Shown here in pieces: positions 1 to 9,320 of a stretch of 64,000 nt of DNA (position 1 is the stretch's first letter; every line of letters begins with the position of its first letter). Source of the DNA: Clostridium merdae (GTDB lineage: Bacteria; Bacillota; Clostridia; Oscillospirales; Acutalibacteraceae); assembly GCF_900176635.1 (NCBI RefSeq), contig NZ_FXLN01000004.1, positions 1,136,231-1,200,230 of the forward strand. Direction: 5' to 3'. The translations under genes were made by a program, and so were the position numbers. The notes below the pieces were generated by a model. It did not search any database. It was not told the origin of the DNA and worked only from the letters and a program-made list of their open reading frames with translations.

Positions 1-999
1 AACGTTGATTGCATCAATGCTGGAAAGTACATCCCAAATTATTTTTGGCGCATCACGGTTAATGGTGCAAGAGCCTACGAGCAGTGCGTCCGCATCATTT
101 GCGGCGGTTACCGTTTCTTCAAAAGGAGTGAAAACCACATCGATCAGCTTCACATCCAGCTCAGAGTCAGCAGCAAGCTCTTCATAGGCTGCCTCTGCCA
201 ATTGCTTGGTGCAGCCGTAAGCAGAAGCATACAAAATCGCAATCTTGCGAAGGTCGCGCTCTGCAGGCTGGCTCCATTTACGGTAAAGCTCCGTAATCTC
301 CTGAATCCCTTGCACAAGGCATGGGCCGTGGCTAGTGCAAACCATACGAACCGGCAGGTCTTTGATTTTATCTAGACCGCTGAGCACATAGGGCTTGAAC
401 GGACCAAAAATACATTCGTAGTAGTGCCGAACCTGCTCCAAGTATTTCTCCCGGTAGTGCATGTTGGTATCTACCATTGTGGGTTCACAAAAATGAGTTC
501 CAAGAAAATCGCAGGTAAACAGTAAACCGCTCTTTTCGTCCCACGTAAACATGGAATCTGGCCAGTGCAGAAGAGGCGCCACAATAAACTGCAGCGACCT
601 GTCACCCAGATCTAAAGTCTCTCCCGATTTTACAACATGAAAACGGAACTCCTGATTCGCGATTGCTGTAATGTACTTTTTCGCCGCCATTGTAGAGTAA
701 ATCTCAATGTTGGGGTTGAGTGCAATCAGCTTTGCCACGCTTCCGGAATGATCCGGCTCCGTGTGATTCATAATCAAGTAATCGATTTCGCTTATATCGA
801 TAATACTCTGAATATTGTCGAGATATTCTTCAAAGAAATCCGCATGAACGGTCTCAATCAGCACATTTTTCTGGCCGGTAACCAGGTATGCGTTGTAACT
901 GCTCCCATAGGGAGAATCCATAATAATATCGAACACACGCAAACCAGGGTTTAACACCCCGACCGAATAAATGTGGTCCGCCAATTTCTTCGTTGCCAT
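1..999 (-). CDS. Flavodiiron protein (A-type flavoprotein, O2/NO reductase), 3' end beyond window
   Basis: Flavodiiron proteins reduce O2 to water or NO to N2O in the cytoplasm of anaerobes, with electrons from rubredoxin. 333 residues are visible. The metallo-beta-lactamase-like domain carries the diiron motif H79-x-E81-x-D83-H84 (HTEPDH), a later LLHWPD His and TCDFLG Asp. It is followed by a VCTSHGP His and, from about residue 255, the start of a flavodoxin domain (AILYASAYG). The ATG at 999 has GGAAGGA upstream. The rubredoxin gene ends 42 bp upstream on the same strand, so the two form an electron-donor/oxidase pair. The C-terminus runs off the left edge, so an additional C-terminal domain cannot be excluded. 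Confidence 0.93.
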   Translation of the reverse strand, partial: MATKKLADHIYSVGVLNPGLRVFDIIMDSPYGSSYNAYLVTGQKNVLIETVHADFFEEYLDNIQSIIDISEIDYLIMNHTEPDHSGSVAKLIALNPNIEIYSTMAAKKYITAIANQEFRFHVVKSGETLDLGDRSLQFIVAPLLHWPDSMFTWDEKSGLLFTCDFLGTHFCEPTMVDTNMHYREKYLEQVRHYYECIFGPFKPYVLSGLDKIKDLPVRMVCTSHGPCLVQGIQEITELYRKWSQPAERDLRKIAILYASAYGCTKQLAEAAYEELAADSELDVKLIDVVFTPFEETVTAANDADALLVGSCTINRDAPKIIWDVLSSIDAINV

Positions 1000-1041
1000 G
1001 ACTGAAACATCCTTCCCGCTTACTGGGCGTAAATTTGCCCT

Positions 1042-1200
1042 TTATTCGGGGCTAAACATATCTTTTGATACCCCGCATTCCGGACAGGTCCAGTCTTCAG
1101 GAAGATCTGCAAAGCTAGTTCCGGGAGCGATTCCGTTATCAGGATCCCCAATTGCCGGATCGTATACATAACCACAAGCATCACATACATATTTTGCCAT
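1042..1200 (-). CDS. Rubredoxin
   Basis: A 52-residue rubredoxin, a one-iron cytoplasmic electron carrier. The two iron-binding knuckles are visible as C6-D-A-C9-G-Y-V-Y-D-P and C39-P-E-C42-G-V, with the usual acidic middle (DPDNGIAPGTSFADLPEDW). Length is normal for the family. The ATG at 1200 has AAGGAGTG upstream. It is the first gene of the rubredoxin/flavodiiron operon and most likely donates electrons to the flavodiiron protein. It lies in a different frame from a longer, non-homologous overlapping reading frame on the same strand, which I discount. Confidence 0.95.
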   Translation of the reverse strand: MAKYVCDACGYVYDPAIGDPDNGIAPGTSFADLPEDWTCPECGVSKDMFSPE

Positions 1201-1233
1201 AACAATTAACACTCCTTTTCGTTTGACAATCTT

Positions 1234-1251
1234 TTATCACTAAAGAGATAA
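1234..1251 (-). promoter_or_regulatory. Possible operator overlapping the transcription start of the rubredoxin operon
   Basis: An interrupted inverted repeat, TTATC-N8-GATAA, starts 8 bp downstream of the -10 box, where a repressor would block the operon. It does not match PerR or Rex consensus closely. The regulator is unknown. Confidence 0.35.
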
Positions 1252-1258
1252 CGCCTTT

Positions 1259-1288
1259 AGTATACTCTATTTTTCATAAAATTGTCAA
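1259..1288 (-). promoter_or_regulatory. SigA-type promoter of the rubredoxin/flavodiiron operon
   Basis: Reading the minus strand, TTGACA (1288-1283) is followed after 18 bp by TATACT (1264-1259), about 59 bp before the rubredoxin start. Match and position make it a likely housekeeping promoter. Confidence 0.7.
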
Positions 1289-1322
1289 TGAATCGCAGTG
1301 TCTTTCAGGTGTCTTTCTTTCG

Positions 1323-1568
1323 TTAGAAACCACCGTCATCCATAATGTTACACAAATGTCCGGGACATACCGTACCCGTTGCTAGGGTACGGGCCAAGGC
1401 CATCGCGCGTGCTTCTGTGCTGCATACATTTGCATATTCGGCTTGGGCATTGACAGTACCCCTTTGTACAATGCGAACCCCAAAGCCGGATTTCTCGTCG
1501 CCAAAAATATAATACTCCAATACTCTGTTTTGACGCGATACGATGATTTTTCCAACATTTTTAACCAT
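1323..1568 (-). CDS. Small uncharacterised protein (DUF6514-like)
   Basis: An 81-residue protein with no clear catalytic motif. The middle (LEYYIFGDEKSGFGVRIVQRG) and the end (an ARTLATGTVCPGHLCNIMDD stretch) remind me of small clostridial proteins of the DUF6514 type, but I cannot confirm this. The ATG at 1568 is preferred over an upstream ATG at 1649 because GGGGAG lies just before it. It sits 109 bp downstream of the P-type ATPase on the same strand and could be co-transcribed with it. Confidence 0.6.
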   Translation of the reverse strand: MVKNVGKIIVSRQNRVLEYYIFGDEKSGFGVRIVQRGTVNAQAEYANVCSTEARAMALARTLATGTVCPGHLCNIMDDGGF

Positions 1569-1677
1569 AACGGCCACTCCCCTTTCTTTGTGAAAAATAT
1601 TCACAAATTCTTTATCATTCATCATACGAGATTTATGAAACGTTTTCAATATGACATCCCATTATCACATTCACTTT

Positions 1678-4335
1678 TTAACTTTTCCTCAATATCTTTC
1701 GTCTCTTTGTTTCTTTTTTACCATATGTAGAGTTAAGCAATGCCTTTTCTGCTTCTACTATCACAAATGGTACAAGAGAGAGGATTGCAACTGCAAACCA
1801 CTGGCCACCGCTGAGAACCGCAGTTTTAAATATTTGTGCAACTGGTGGGAACGCAATGACAGAAACCTGCATGAACGTGCAGATAACCGCGGCCACTAAA
1901 ATTTGCGGATTACTGAGGAACCCAATGCGGAACAGCGAATGCGATGAGCGCATGTTAAAGCTATGTACAAGCTGAGAAAGACTTAGTGTTGCAAACGCCA
2001 TTGTGCGCCCAATAATGGGATACGAAGGGTCTATGTCGAAGAAGGCGCGACCGATACTGTAGGCAAGAAGAGCCAGCGCACCAATGAGACAACCCTCCAC
2101 CAAAATATTGTACCCCATACCACCTGCGAAAACACTCTCATTTTGCCGATGCGGGGGTTGTTCCATCACATCGTCTTCAATAGGCTCCACACCAAGTGCA
2201 AGCGCCGGGAGTGAATCGGTCACCAGATTAATCCATAAAAGCTGAATGGCAATCAGGGTAAGTGGCAGGTGCAATAAGAAAGCCATAAAAACAGTGAGGA
2301 TTTCACCAATATTGCAGGAAATTAAGAAGTGAATGGTCTTGCGAATATTCGCGTAAATACCGCGGCCTTCTCGCACAGCTTCTACAATTGTCGCAAAGTT
2401 ATCATCGGTAAGAACCATATCTGCCGCGCTCTTTGCTACATCGGTACCCGAAATACCCATCGCGCAGCCAATATCCGCCGCTTTGAGCGCCGGAGCGTCG
2501 TTTACACCATCACCGGTCATCGCCACTACTTCACCACGTTTTTGGAATGCCTTTACAATACGTACCTTATGCTCCGGTGAAACACGGGCAAACACGGAAT
2601 ATTGATAAATGTTCTTTTCCAGCTCACGCTGCTCCATTTGGTCTAGCTGCTGGCCGGTGAGCGCTTTATCGTCCGCACCCATCATCCCTAGCTTACCAGC
2701 AATGGCAACCGCAGTAGCCACATGGTCACCGGTTATCATAACTGCACGAATGCCTGCTTTTTTGCACAAATGAACCGCCTTTTGGGCTTCCGGTCTGGGC
2801 GGGTCAATCATACCAATAAAGCCGCAGAACACCAAGTCCTTTTCCCACTCGCTTTCCGGTGGGAGCTGGTTTACATCTCGGTATGCAACACCAAGAACAC
2901 GCAGTGCACGGGAGGCCATCTGTTCATTTCTGCGCTGAAGATCACGCCGTACCTGAGAATCCATTGGTGCTGCAAAGTTCGCACTTTGGCAGGAGGTACA
3001 GCGTTCCAGTAACAAGTCTGGCGCACCCTTCGTAATTATACGGAATTGCTGATTATCAAGGCGATGCACCGTGGTCATCATCTTACGTGCAGACTGAAAG
3101 GGAATTTCTCGCACGCGGGGCATACGGCGCTCCAATTGCTCTTTTGAAACAGGAGAAGCTACTAGCAGCGCCGCCTCTGTTGGGTCGCCCTGAATTTTAT
3201 CGCCGGAAACGGTGCAGTTATTGCAAAGTGTTGCCAGCTCCAAAACTCGCCTTGCTTGTGGGTCTTGCTTCGTCAGCAGGCCGTCATAACCAGCAACCTC
3301 AACTACTGTCATTTTATTCTGCGTCAGTGTTCCGGTTTTGTCAGAACAAATGACGCTCGCACTGCCAAGTGTTTCCACCGCCGGCATCCGGCGAACAATT
3401 GCACGGCAGTTTGCCATGCGGCGCACGCCCATTGCCAGCACAATCGTAACCACCGCCGGCAGGCCTTCGGGAATTGCCGCTACCGCCAGGCTGATGGAAA
3501 TCATAAACATATCTAACGGTTCTACACTTTGAAGCAGACCCATGATGAAAATCACGGCACAGATGGCGAGGGCACCAATTCCCAAAACTTTACCGGTGTG
3601 AGCCAGCCGCTTTTGCAGTGGCGTTTGGGGGGCTTCCTCCGAGTGAATCATGTGGGCAATTTTACCAACCTGTGTTTCCATTCCGGTTGCAACCGCAACG
3701 CCAACACCACGCCCGGCTGCCACACTGCTGCTGGAATACAGCATGTTTTTGCGGTCACCAAGCGGCGTACGCTCGCCGCAAACTAACTCCGCCGATTTTT
3801 CAACCGGCACTGATTCCCCGGTAAGTGCAGATTCCTCCGCACGAAGATTGTGAGCTTCTAGAATACGCAGGTCAGCGGGAACAAAATCGCCCTCGGTAAG
3901 AAAAACAATATCTCCCGGTACAATTTCTTTGGATGGAATTTTAACCCTCTTGCCATCACGCATAACAATCGATTCCGGAGAAGACAGCTTTTTCAGTGCA
4001 TCAATCGCCTTTTCAGCACGGCTCTCCTGTGCCACACCAATTACTGCATTCACAACCACAATTAACAGAATAATAATGGGGTCTATGTAGTCATTCTCAT
4101 TGCGAACCAGCGAAGTAAAAAATGATACTGCCGCTGCAATTAGAAGGATAATGACCATAAAGTCTTTGAATTGTTCCAAAAACTTTGCAATTAAACCTGG
4201 CCGTTTGCCCTCCTGCAGTTCGTTAGGGCCATGTTCTCTGCTTCGCTGCTCTACCTGCGGAAACGTAAGTCCCCGTTTTGGGTCTGTTTTTAACTGCCGG
4301 ACACATTCCTCTCTGGACAAACTTTGCCACTCCAA
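1678..4335 (-). CDS. Calcium-transporting P-type ATPase (P2A type)
   Basis: An 885-residue ion pump in the cytoplasmic membrane, likely Ca2+ efflux. In order: N-terminal cation-ATPase domain (LKTDPKRGLT), TM1-2, actuator TGES at 172-175, TM4 with PEGLP (E290), phosphorylation D332 in DKTGTLT, the nucleotide domain, TGDGVNDAPALK hinge, then TM5-10. TM5 has N-x-x-E (SCNIGEI) and TM6 has N-x-x-T-D (WINLVTD). These match the SERCA residues for both calcium sites, so two ions per cycle are plausible. The start is a TTG at 4335 with GGGAG 10 bp before it. No in-frame ATG fits better. Confidence 0.92.
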   Translation of the reverse strand: MEWQSLSREECVRQLKTDPKRGLTFPQVEQRSREHGPNELQEGKRPGLIAKFLEQFKDFMVIILLIAAAVSFFTSLVRNENDYIDPIIILLIVVVNAVIGVAQESRAEKAIDALKKLSSPESIVMRDGKRVKIPSKEIVPGDIVFLTEGDFVPADLRILEAHNLRAEESALTGESVPVEKSAELVCGERTPLGDRKNMLYSSSSVAAGRGVGVAVATGMETQVGKIAHMIHSEEAPQTPLQKRLAHTGKVLGIGALAICAVIFIMGLLQSVEPLDMFMISISLAVAAIPEGLPAVVTIVLAMGVRRMANCRAIVRRMPAVETLGSASVICSDKTGTLTQNKMTVVEVAGYDGLLTKQDPQARRVLELATLCNNCTVSGDKIQGDPTEAALLVASPVSKEQLERRMPRVREIPFQSARKMMTTVHRLDNQQFRIITKGAPDLLLERCTSCQSANFAAPMDSQVRRDLQRRNEQMASRALRVLGVAYRDVNQLPPESEWEKDLVFCGFIGMIDPPRPEAQKAVHLCKKAGIRAVMITGDHVATAVAIAGKLGMMGADDKALTGQQLDQMEQRELEKNIYQYSVFARVSPEHKVRIVKAFQKRGEVVAMTGDGVNDAPALKAADIGCAMGISGTDVAKSAADMVLTDDNFATIVEAVREGRGIYANIRKTIHFLISCNIGEILTVFMAFLLHLPLTLIAIQLLWINLVTDSLPALALGVEPIEDDVMEQPPHRQNESVFAGGMGYNILVEGCLIGALALLAYSIGRAFFDIDPSYPIIGRTMAFATLSLSQLVHSFNMRSSHSLFRIGFLSNPQILVAAVICTFMQVSVIAFPPVAQIFKTAVLSGGQWFAVAILSLVPFVIVEAEKALLNSTYGKKETKRRKILRKS

Positions 4336-4524
4336 AACATATCAACTCCCGCTTTGATTTTCAGGCTATCGCCCACAACTGCCTTTGCATTGATTATATA
4401 TATTAACCCGGGTGGACGAATTAGAACCGAAAGCGGAGATTTGTCGGAATTCACCGCAAAACGTTTAATTATCTTGCAGAGAATTATTATCCCCACCTAC
4501 ATAACAGGAAAAATGGGATATCCC

Positions 4525-4554
4525 TTGACAAATGGAAGAAAAAGCCGATATCAT
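4525..4554 (+). promoter_or_regulatory. Candidate SigA promoter for sppA
   Basis: TTGACA, an 18-bp spacer and TATCAT lie about 200 bp before sppA. The stretch 4336-4754 between the divergent ATPase and sppA otherwise shows no gene. The long leader is the weak point. Confidence 0.45.
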
Positions 4555-4754
4555 ATTCATATAGACATAGAAATAAACTCAGAAGAGCTTTCTCCATTCC
4601 CACCGGTTCGAACATAAAAGCACGGTAACCTTTTGCGTGCAACGAATTTGCAGCTTTGCATTATTTATCAAGGCGTGCTTTGGGTCTTTTGTAATTTAAA
4701 TTGTTGAATTTTATTTTGTGGGAATAGCGGCCTCTTCAGAAAAGGTGGTAAAGC

Positions 4755-5750
4755 ATGAACAAAAAGCAGATTACGGGGTTAATTGCAGCCGCGCTCGTAT
4801 TTGTATTCGTATGCGGTTCCAGTATGATGCTGCGCAGCTTTGCAGGACAGCAGCAGCAAACCAGCTATATTGAGAAAATGTTGAAAGCAGCAAAAGAAGA
4901 GAAATTTGATTTTCCAACCAGTCCCTTTGTGGGAGTCGTAACGGTAGAAGGAACCATCCAAGCCTCCTCCTCTTCTTCTTTGTTCCCTGATGAGGGCTAT
5001 AACCACAACCGTACCTTAAAATTGATTGACAGCCTTGAAGCAGACCCCAACAACAAAGGAATTCTTCTCTATGTGAACTCACCAGGCGGCGGTGTTTATG
5101 AAAGCAACGAGCTTTACAACCGCCTGCTCAAATACAAAGAAAAAACCAATCGCCCTGTTTGGACGTATATGGCAAACATGGCGGCTTCCGGCGGTTACTA
5201 TATCTCCATGGCATCCGACAAAGTGATTGCCAACAGCCAAACTTGGACCGGTTCCATCGGCGTAATCATTTCTTTGTCGAACTACAAAGAGCTGATGGAT
5301 AAAATCGGCATTAAGAGCGTGCTGTTTACGAGCGGCAAAAACAAAGCAATGGGCAGCGCCGGAATTGACATGACGGAGGAACAAAAGCAGATATTCCAGT
5401 CTTTGGTGGATGAGCCCTATAATACCTTTGTAAGCATTGTGGCAAAGGGTCGCCATTTAGAGGAAGCCAAGGTACGCCCTCTTGCAGACGGCCGTATTTA
5501 CACCGCAAAGCAGGCATTGGAAAACAAGTTGATTGATAAAATTGAAGATTACGAAGTAGCACAGGCAGATTTTGAAAAATCGCTGGGTGACAACGTTACC
5601 TTCTATACCCCTAATTACACAACCTCCCCGTTTGCTTCCCTTTTCTCAATGGCGAAGCAATACAGCCGCAGTGATGCAGAAAAGCTGGCCGACCTAATGG
5701 AAATTAAAGAGAGTGGGGTGCCAATGTATTATGCAGCCATTGGAGAATAA
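4755..5750 (+). CDS. sppA: Signal peptide peptidase SppA
   Basis: A 331-residue membrane-anchored serine protease of family S49, the short single-domain form. It degrades cleaved signal peptides at the membrane. One N-terminal TM helix lies at about 8-28. The nucleophile is S145 in AASGGYY. The general base is probably K195 in SGKNKAMG, as in the Ser-Lys dyad of the Bacillus enzyme. The oxyanion region NSPGGGVYES is at 108-117. The ATG at 4755 has AAAGGTGG before it. The last codons overlap the RDD gene, so the two are translationally coupled. Confidence 0.92.
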   Translation: MNKKQITGLIAAALVFVFVCGSSMMLRSFAGQQQQTSYIEKMLKAAKEEKFDFPTSPFVGVVTVEGTIQASSSSSLFPDEGYNHNRTLKLIDSLEADPNNKGILLYVNSPGGGVYESNELYNRLLKYKEKTNRPVWTYMANMAASGGYYISMASDKVIANSQTWTGSIGVIISLSNYKELMDKIGIKSVLFTSGKNKAMGSAGIDMTEEQKQIFQSLVDEPYNTFVSIVAKGRHLEEAKVRPLADGRIYTAKQALENKLIDKIEDYEVAQADFEKSLGDNVTFYTPNYTTSPFASLFSMAKQYSRSDAEKLADLMEIKESGVPMYYAAIGE

Positions 5751-6390
5751 CACACCGATTCGGGGCGGTTTCTTTGTGCGCCTAACTGCCTACCTGATTG
5801 ACCTGATTCTCATTGGCGCAGTATTACTGCTTACGGTTCGACTGCCGCTTTTATTTGTTCAGGCATCGAACCCTCATTCCTGGTTTTTAAGCCCCATCCT
5901 GTTTCGTTTCACCCCTTACGATATTTTGCTGTACCTTGCCGCTTCTGTTTATTTTATTGTAATGACCTATACAACAGGAGCTACCATTGGCAAGCGTTTG
6001 ATGAATTTACGCGTTGTTACTTGTGACGACAGTAAGCTCACCTTTGTGAATGTTCTCTACCGTGAAACGATTGGGCGTTACCTTTCATCTTTACTATTCA
6101 TTGGTTACCTGATGATTGGGGCTAGTGAAGCAAAGCAGGCTTTGCACGACCGCCTGTGTGACACTCAAGTGATTTATACGTTTAAAGCCCCCACGGTGTA
6201 TGGAAACACAGCGTATGGCTACAACCAAGCTGCCGCTGCAACAGCAGCACCTTCTGGGCCGGTTACCTATCGCCCCTTTGGTCAAATAAACGCAGGAGCG
6301 GCAAACGTCGATTCACCGGCGGTGCCCGGAACACCTGAACCGTCACCATTGGAACAGACACCGGAGCAAGACCGCAAGACTTTTGAATAA
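5731..6390 (+). CDS. RDD family membrane protein
   Basis: A 219-residue integral membrane protein. The RDD domain is at the N-terminus: R-x-x-A-Y-x-x-D in TM1 (RLTAYLIDLILIG), two further hydrophobic segments and the GATIGKRLMNLRV motif after the second. The last 70 residues are a soluble Ala/Pro-rich tail. The function of RDD proteins is poorly defined; some affect ion transport. I place the start at the ATG at 5731 with GTGGGGTG upstream; a GTG at 5713 in frame is the alternative. It overlaps the end of sppA by 20 bp, and a terminator follows. Confidence 0.85.
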   Translation: MQPLENNTPIRGGFFVRLTAYLIDLILIGAVLLLTVRLPLLFVQASNPHSWFLSPILFRFTPYDILLYLAASVYFIVMTYTTGATIGKRLMNLRVVTCDDSKLTFVNVLYRETIGRYLSSLLFIGYLMIGASEAKQALHDRLCDTQVIYTFKAPTVYGNTAYGYNQAAAATAAPSGPVTYRPFGQINAGAANVDSPAVPGTPEPSPLEQTPEQDRKTFE

Positions 6391-6411
6391 TTTTTTCAAT
6401 TATTTTTGAGT

Positions 6412-6446
6412 AAAAAGAACCACTGGCAGAGCCAGTGGTTCTTTTT
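6412..6446 (+). terminator. Rho-independent terminator after sppA-RDD
   Basis: A perfect stem of AAAAAGAACCACTGGC with its complement and a 3-nt loop, ending in TTTTT. Confidence 0.9.
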
Positions 6447-6613
6447 AGTTATTGCTACCATTTTAACCCCTTTTTAATTTCAAGTATAGAATTATGAAAA
6501 CAGTTTGGTTTTTTAACCAACTAATCAACTAATATTTTCTTACTTTCGCTCTTTTCCAATAGTTACACGTTTAAATGCTTAAATATTGGAAAAAATAGCA
6601 TCAGGTGATTTAT

Positions 6614-8161
6614 ATGAATTTTAGAAAAAAGAAAAAGAATCCAGAAGATGATACCAACCCAAATACAACACAAAAGGAAAACGCACTATTAACGTCTTCT
6701 TTAGAAGAGAATTTGAAAATCTTACGCAACATTTTCGATCCGGATGAAACCATTGAATACCGAATGCTGGAAAATAAAACACAGCGACTTTTACAAGGCT
6801 GCGTTATTTTTGTAGACGGGATGATCGACCACCAAATACTTGACCAATATGTCATTCAGCAAATTCAAAGCAGCGAAATTCCCCGTTACACACGCGGGGG
6901 GTATATTGAAGAGTTGCAAAAAAAATCCATTACAGCAAGTAACCTCTTTCTAACACAAAATATTGAGGAAATTACGGATGCAGTCTTACAGGGAGATGCC
7001 ATTTTTTTACTGGATGGCTCTGACCATGCAACGATTATCGATTGTAAAAATCTTGCAAGCCGCCCTGTACAGGAAGCCAGCTCCGAGCAGGCGGTACGCG
7101 GCCCACGCGACGGCTTTACGGAGCAAATTCTAGTTAATATTTCGCTGATACGAAGAAGAGTGATTTCTCCAGACTTAAAATTCAAATACAAAAACATTGG
7201 CACCATTACTAAGACAAAGGTGTGCATTTGTTATTTAGACAACATTGCTTCGGATCAAGTAGTAGAAGAATTGGAAAATCGGCTCGATAAAATCGAGATT
7301 GACGGCATTGTTGATTCCGGCTATATACAAGAACTAATCAAAGACTCCCCCCTCTCTCCCTTTGATACCATTGGGTATACCGAGCGGCCCGATTCTGTGG
7401 TGGGCAAGATTTTGGAGGGCAGAGTAGCTTTAATTGTAGACGGCAGCCCCTTTGTGCTAACCGTCCCTTTTATTTTTCCAGAGATATTCCAAACGCCGGA
7501 GGATTACTACAACAACTTTATATTTTCTTCTTTTAACCGCCTGCTGCGCATTTTTGGAGCCATGATGGCTTTGTTTGTACCTGCAATTTATGTAAGCCTT
7601 ACAAACTTCCACCAGGAGTTGCTGCCTACCCCTTTGCTCCTCAGTGTTGCAGCGGGGCGCTCCGATGTACCGTTCCCTACGGTCTTAGAGGCCTTTTTAA
7701 TGCTAATCGTGTTTGAAATACTGCGGGAGGCTGGTGCACGAATGCCTACTGCAATCGGCCAAACTGTAAGTATTGTTGGTGCGCTGGTGCTTGGGCAAGC
7801 CGCGGTTGACGCAAAGTTTATTGCGCCTTCTATGATTATTATTGTTGCCCTAACGGGAATTTCAGCCCTTATGAACACAAAGGTACAGGGTGCTATATTA
7901 ATTCTTCGTTTTGTATTTTTAATTCTCGCTGCTTTTATGGGTATTTACGGTGTTATTTTCGGGGCACTTTGCCTTCTCAATCACCTAATGAGTATTCGTT
8001 CGTTTGGTGTTCCCTATATGCTAACGGAAGGTTCTGTTCGCTATACAGAAATTAAAGACACTTTAATTCGAGGGCCTTGGTGGTATATGAAACTGCGCCC
8101 TCAAATTATTGCATCCAAAAACAGGTCACGAATGAAGAAGCACGCAAAGAAAGGAAAATAA
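6614..8161 (+). CDS. Germinant receptor A subunit (GerA family)
   Basis: A 515-residue GerAA/GerKA-type subunit of a nutrient germinant receptor in the spore inner membrane. The N-terminal ~270 residues are the soluble GerA domain (IFDPDETIEYR, FVDGMID, then EQAVRGPRDGFTEQI, a hallmark of the family). The C-terminal part has about five membrane helices from roughly residue 290. A basic tail (KKHAKKGK) ends it. The ATG at 6614 has AGGTGA 5 bp before it; an in-frame GTG at 6605 lies inside that ribosome site. It is the first gene of the four-gene operon. Confidence 0.93.
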   Translation: MNFRKKKKNPEDDTNPNTTQKENALLTSSLEENLKILRNIFDPDETIEYRMLENKTQRLLQGCVIFVDGMIDHQILDQYVIQQIQSSEIPRYTRGGYIEELQKKSITASNLFLTQNIEEITDAVLQGDAIFLLDGSDHATIIDCKNLASRPVQEASSEQAVRGPRDGFTEQILVNISLIRRRVISPDLKFKYKNIGTITKTKVCICYLDNIASDQVVEELENRLDKIEIDGIVDSGYIQELIKDSPLSPFDTIGYTERPDSVVGKILEGRVALIVDGSPFVLTVPFIFPEIFQTPEDYYNNFIFSSFNRLLRIFGAMMALFVPAIYVSLTNFHQELLPTPLLLSVAAGRSDVPFPTVLEAFLMLIVFEILREAGARMPTAIGQTVSIVGALVLGQAAVDAKFIAPSMIIIVALTGISALMNTKVQGAILILRFVFLILAAFMGIYGVIFGALCLLNHLMSIRSFGVPYMLTEGSVRYTEIKDTLIRGPWWYMKLRPQIIASKNRSRMKKHAKKGK

Positions 8162-8162
8162 A

Positions 8163-9320
8163 ATGACGTTACTGCGCAAATCGATCGCAATACTGCTCAT
8201 TGTTTCCATACTTTCCAGCCTTTGCGGCTGCTGGAACTACCGCCTGCTGGAGGATTTGGCAATTGTAGCGGGAATGGCGATTGACAAGGGAACCGATGAC
8301 CGTTTTGAGCTTACTATTGAGATTGCAGAAGCCAAAAGCGGTAAGGAGCGAATTGTAGGTTCCCGTATTATTCATACCTCTGGCCAAACCATTTTTGATG
8401 CCGTTCGCGACGGAATCTCTATTGTTGGTAAAAAACTGTATTGGAGCCATACCAAATCCATTATTCTCAGTGAAGAAATTGCACGGGATGAAATGTCTAA
8501 TGTTATGGATTGGCTGGCGCGTGACGGAGAAACCCGAACAGACATTGAAATGTTTGTGGCACAGGGAATTCCGGCAAAGGACATTCTACAGGTGGAAAAC
8601 CCTTCAGACGAAATTTTATCCTATACGCTGGAATCCATGATTCTCAACGAAGATGGTTTATCTAAGGCGAATCATACTCAAACATGGAAATATGTAAACG
8701 ATTTGATTTCACCTGGGATTTACCCTACTGTGCCTTGCGTTAGCCTGTGGAACGACAGCGAAGGCCAAACGCCATCCATAGAGGGAACTGCACTGTTCCA
8801 CAATTTTAATTTTGCTGGCTTTCTTGACGGTGACCAGACGAAAGACTATCTATTCATCGAGAATAAAATAAAAGGCGGACTGTTGGTTTATCCCTTCTCC
8901 TATCAAGGGAAAGAACAGTTTGTTTCCCTCGAAATTTTTAATAATAAAACAAAGTTTGAAACAAAGTGGAACGACTCGAAACCGGAGATTACCGTGCACA
9001 TTGAAACAACCGCCGCCATTGATGAATTGCATGGTACGCCTGGTGAAATTGGTAACGAACTAACAAATACTTTAGAACGCTCTGCTCAAGAATACTTGAA
9101 AAAAAGAATTGAAAATACCATTCAATTGGTCCAGAGCAAATACAAGTTCGACGTTTTCGGCTTCGGTAATTATATTTACCGTACAGAACCGCAAAAGTGG
9201 AAAGCACTTGAGCCGAATTGGGATGATACATTTAGCAAGCTAAAAGTAAATGTTGAAACGCAGGTTTCCATTAAAAACAGCGCTACCGTTAAAAAAACAA
9301 TGCCCGGAGGTGTTGGCTAG
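8163..9320 (+). CDS. Germinant receptor C subunit, Ger(x)C lipoprotein
   Basis: A 385-residue GerAC/GerKC-type lipoprotein of the germinant receptor, anchored on the outer face of the spore inner membrane. The signal peptide ends in the lipobox LSSLCGC, followed by WNYRLLEDLAIVAGMAIDKG, which is typical of Ger(x)C proteins. Three-domain architecture is expected, with the conserved C-terminal domain after about residue 200. The gene begins 1 bp after gerA and its TAG stop overlaps the GTG start of the next gene, so translation is tightly coupled. Confidence 0.92.
   Translation: MTLLRKSIAILLIVSILSSLCGCWNYRLLEDLAIVAGMAIDKGTDDRFELTIEIAEAKSGKERIVGSRIIHTSGQTIFDAVRDGISIVGKKLYWSHTKSIILSEEIARDEMSNVMDWLARDGETRTDIEMFVAQGIPAKDILQVENPSDEILSYTLESMILNEDGLSKANHTQTWKYVNDLISPGIYPTVPCVSLWNDSEGQTPSIEGTALFHNFNFAGFLDGDQTKDYLFIENKIKGGLLVYPFSYQGKEQFVSLEIFNNKTKFETKWNDSKPEITVHIETTAAIDELHGTPGEIGNELTNTLERSAQEYLKKRIENTIQLVQSKYKFDVFGFGNYIYRTEPQKWKALEPNWDDTFSKLKVNVETQVSIKNSATVKKTMPGGVG

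Noticed and set aside
1020..1205. A 61-codon frame overlapping rubredoxin
   Set aside because: It is out of frame with a clear rubredoxin that has both CxxC knuckles.
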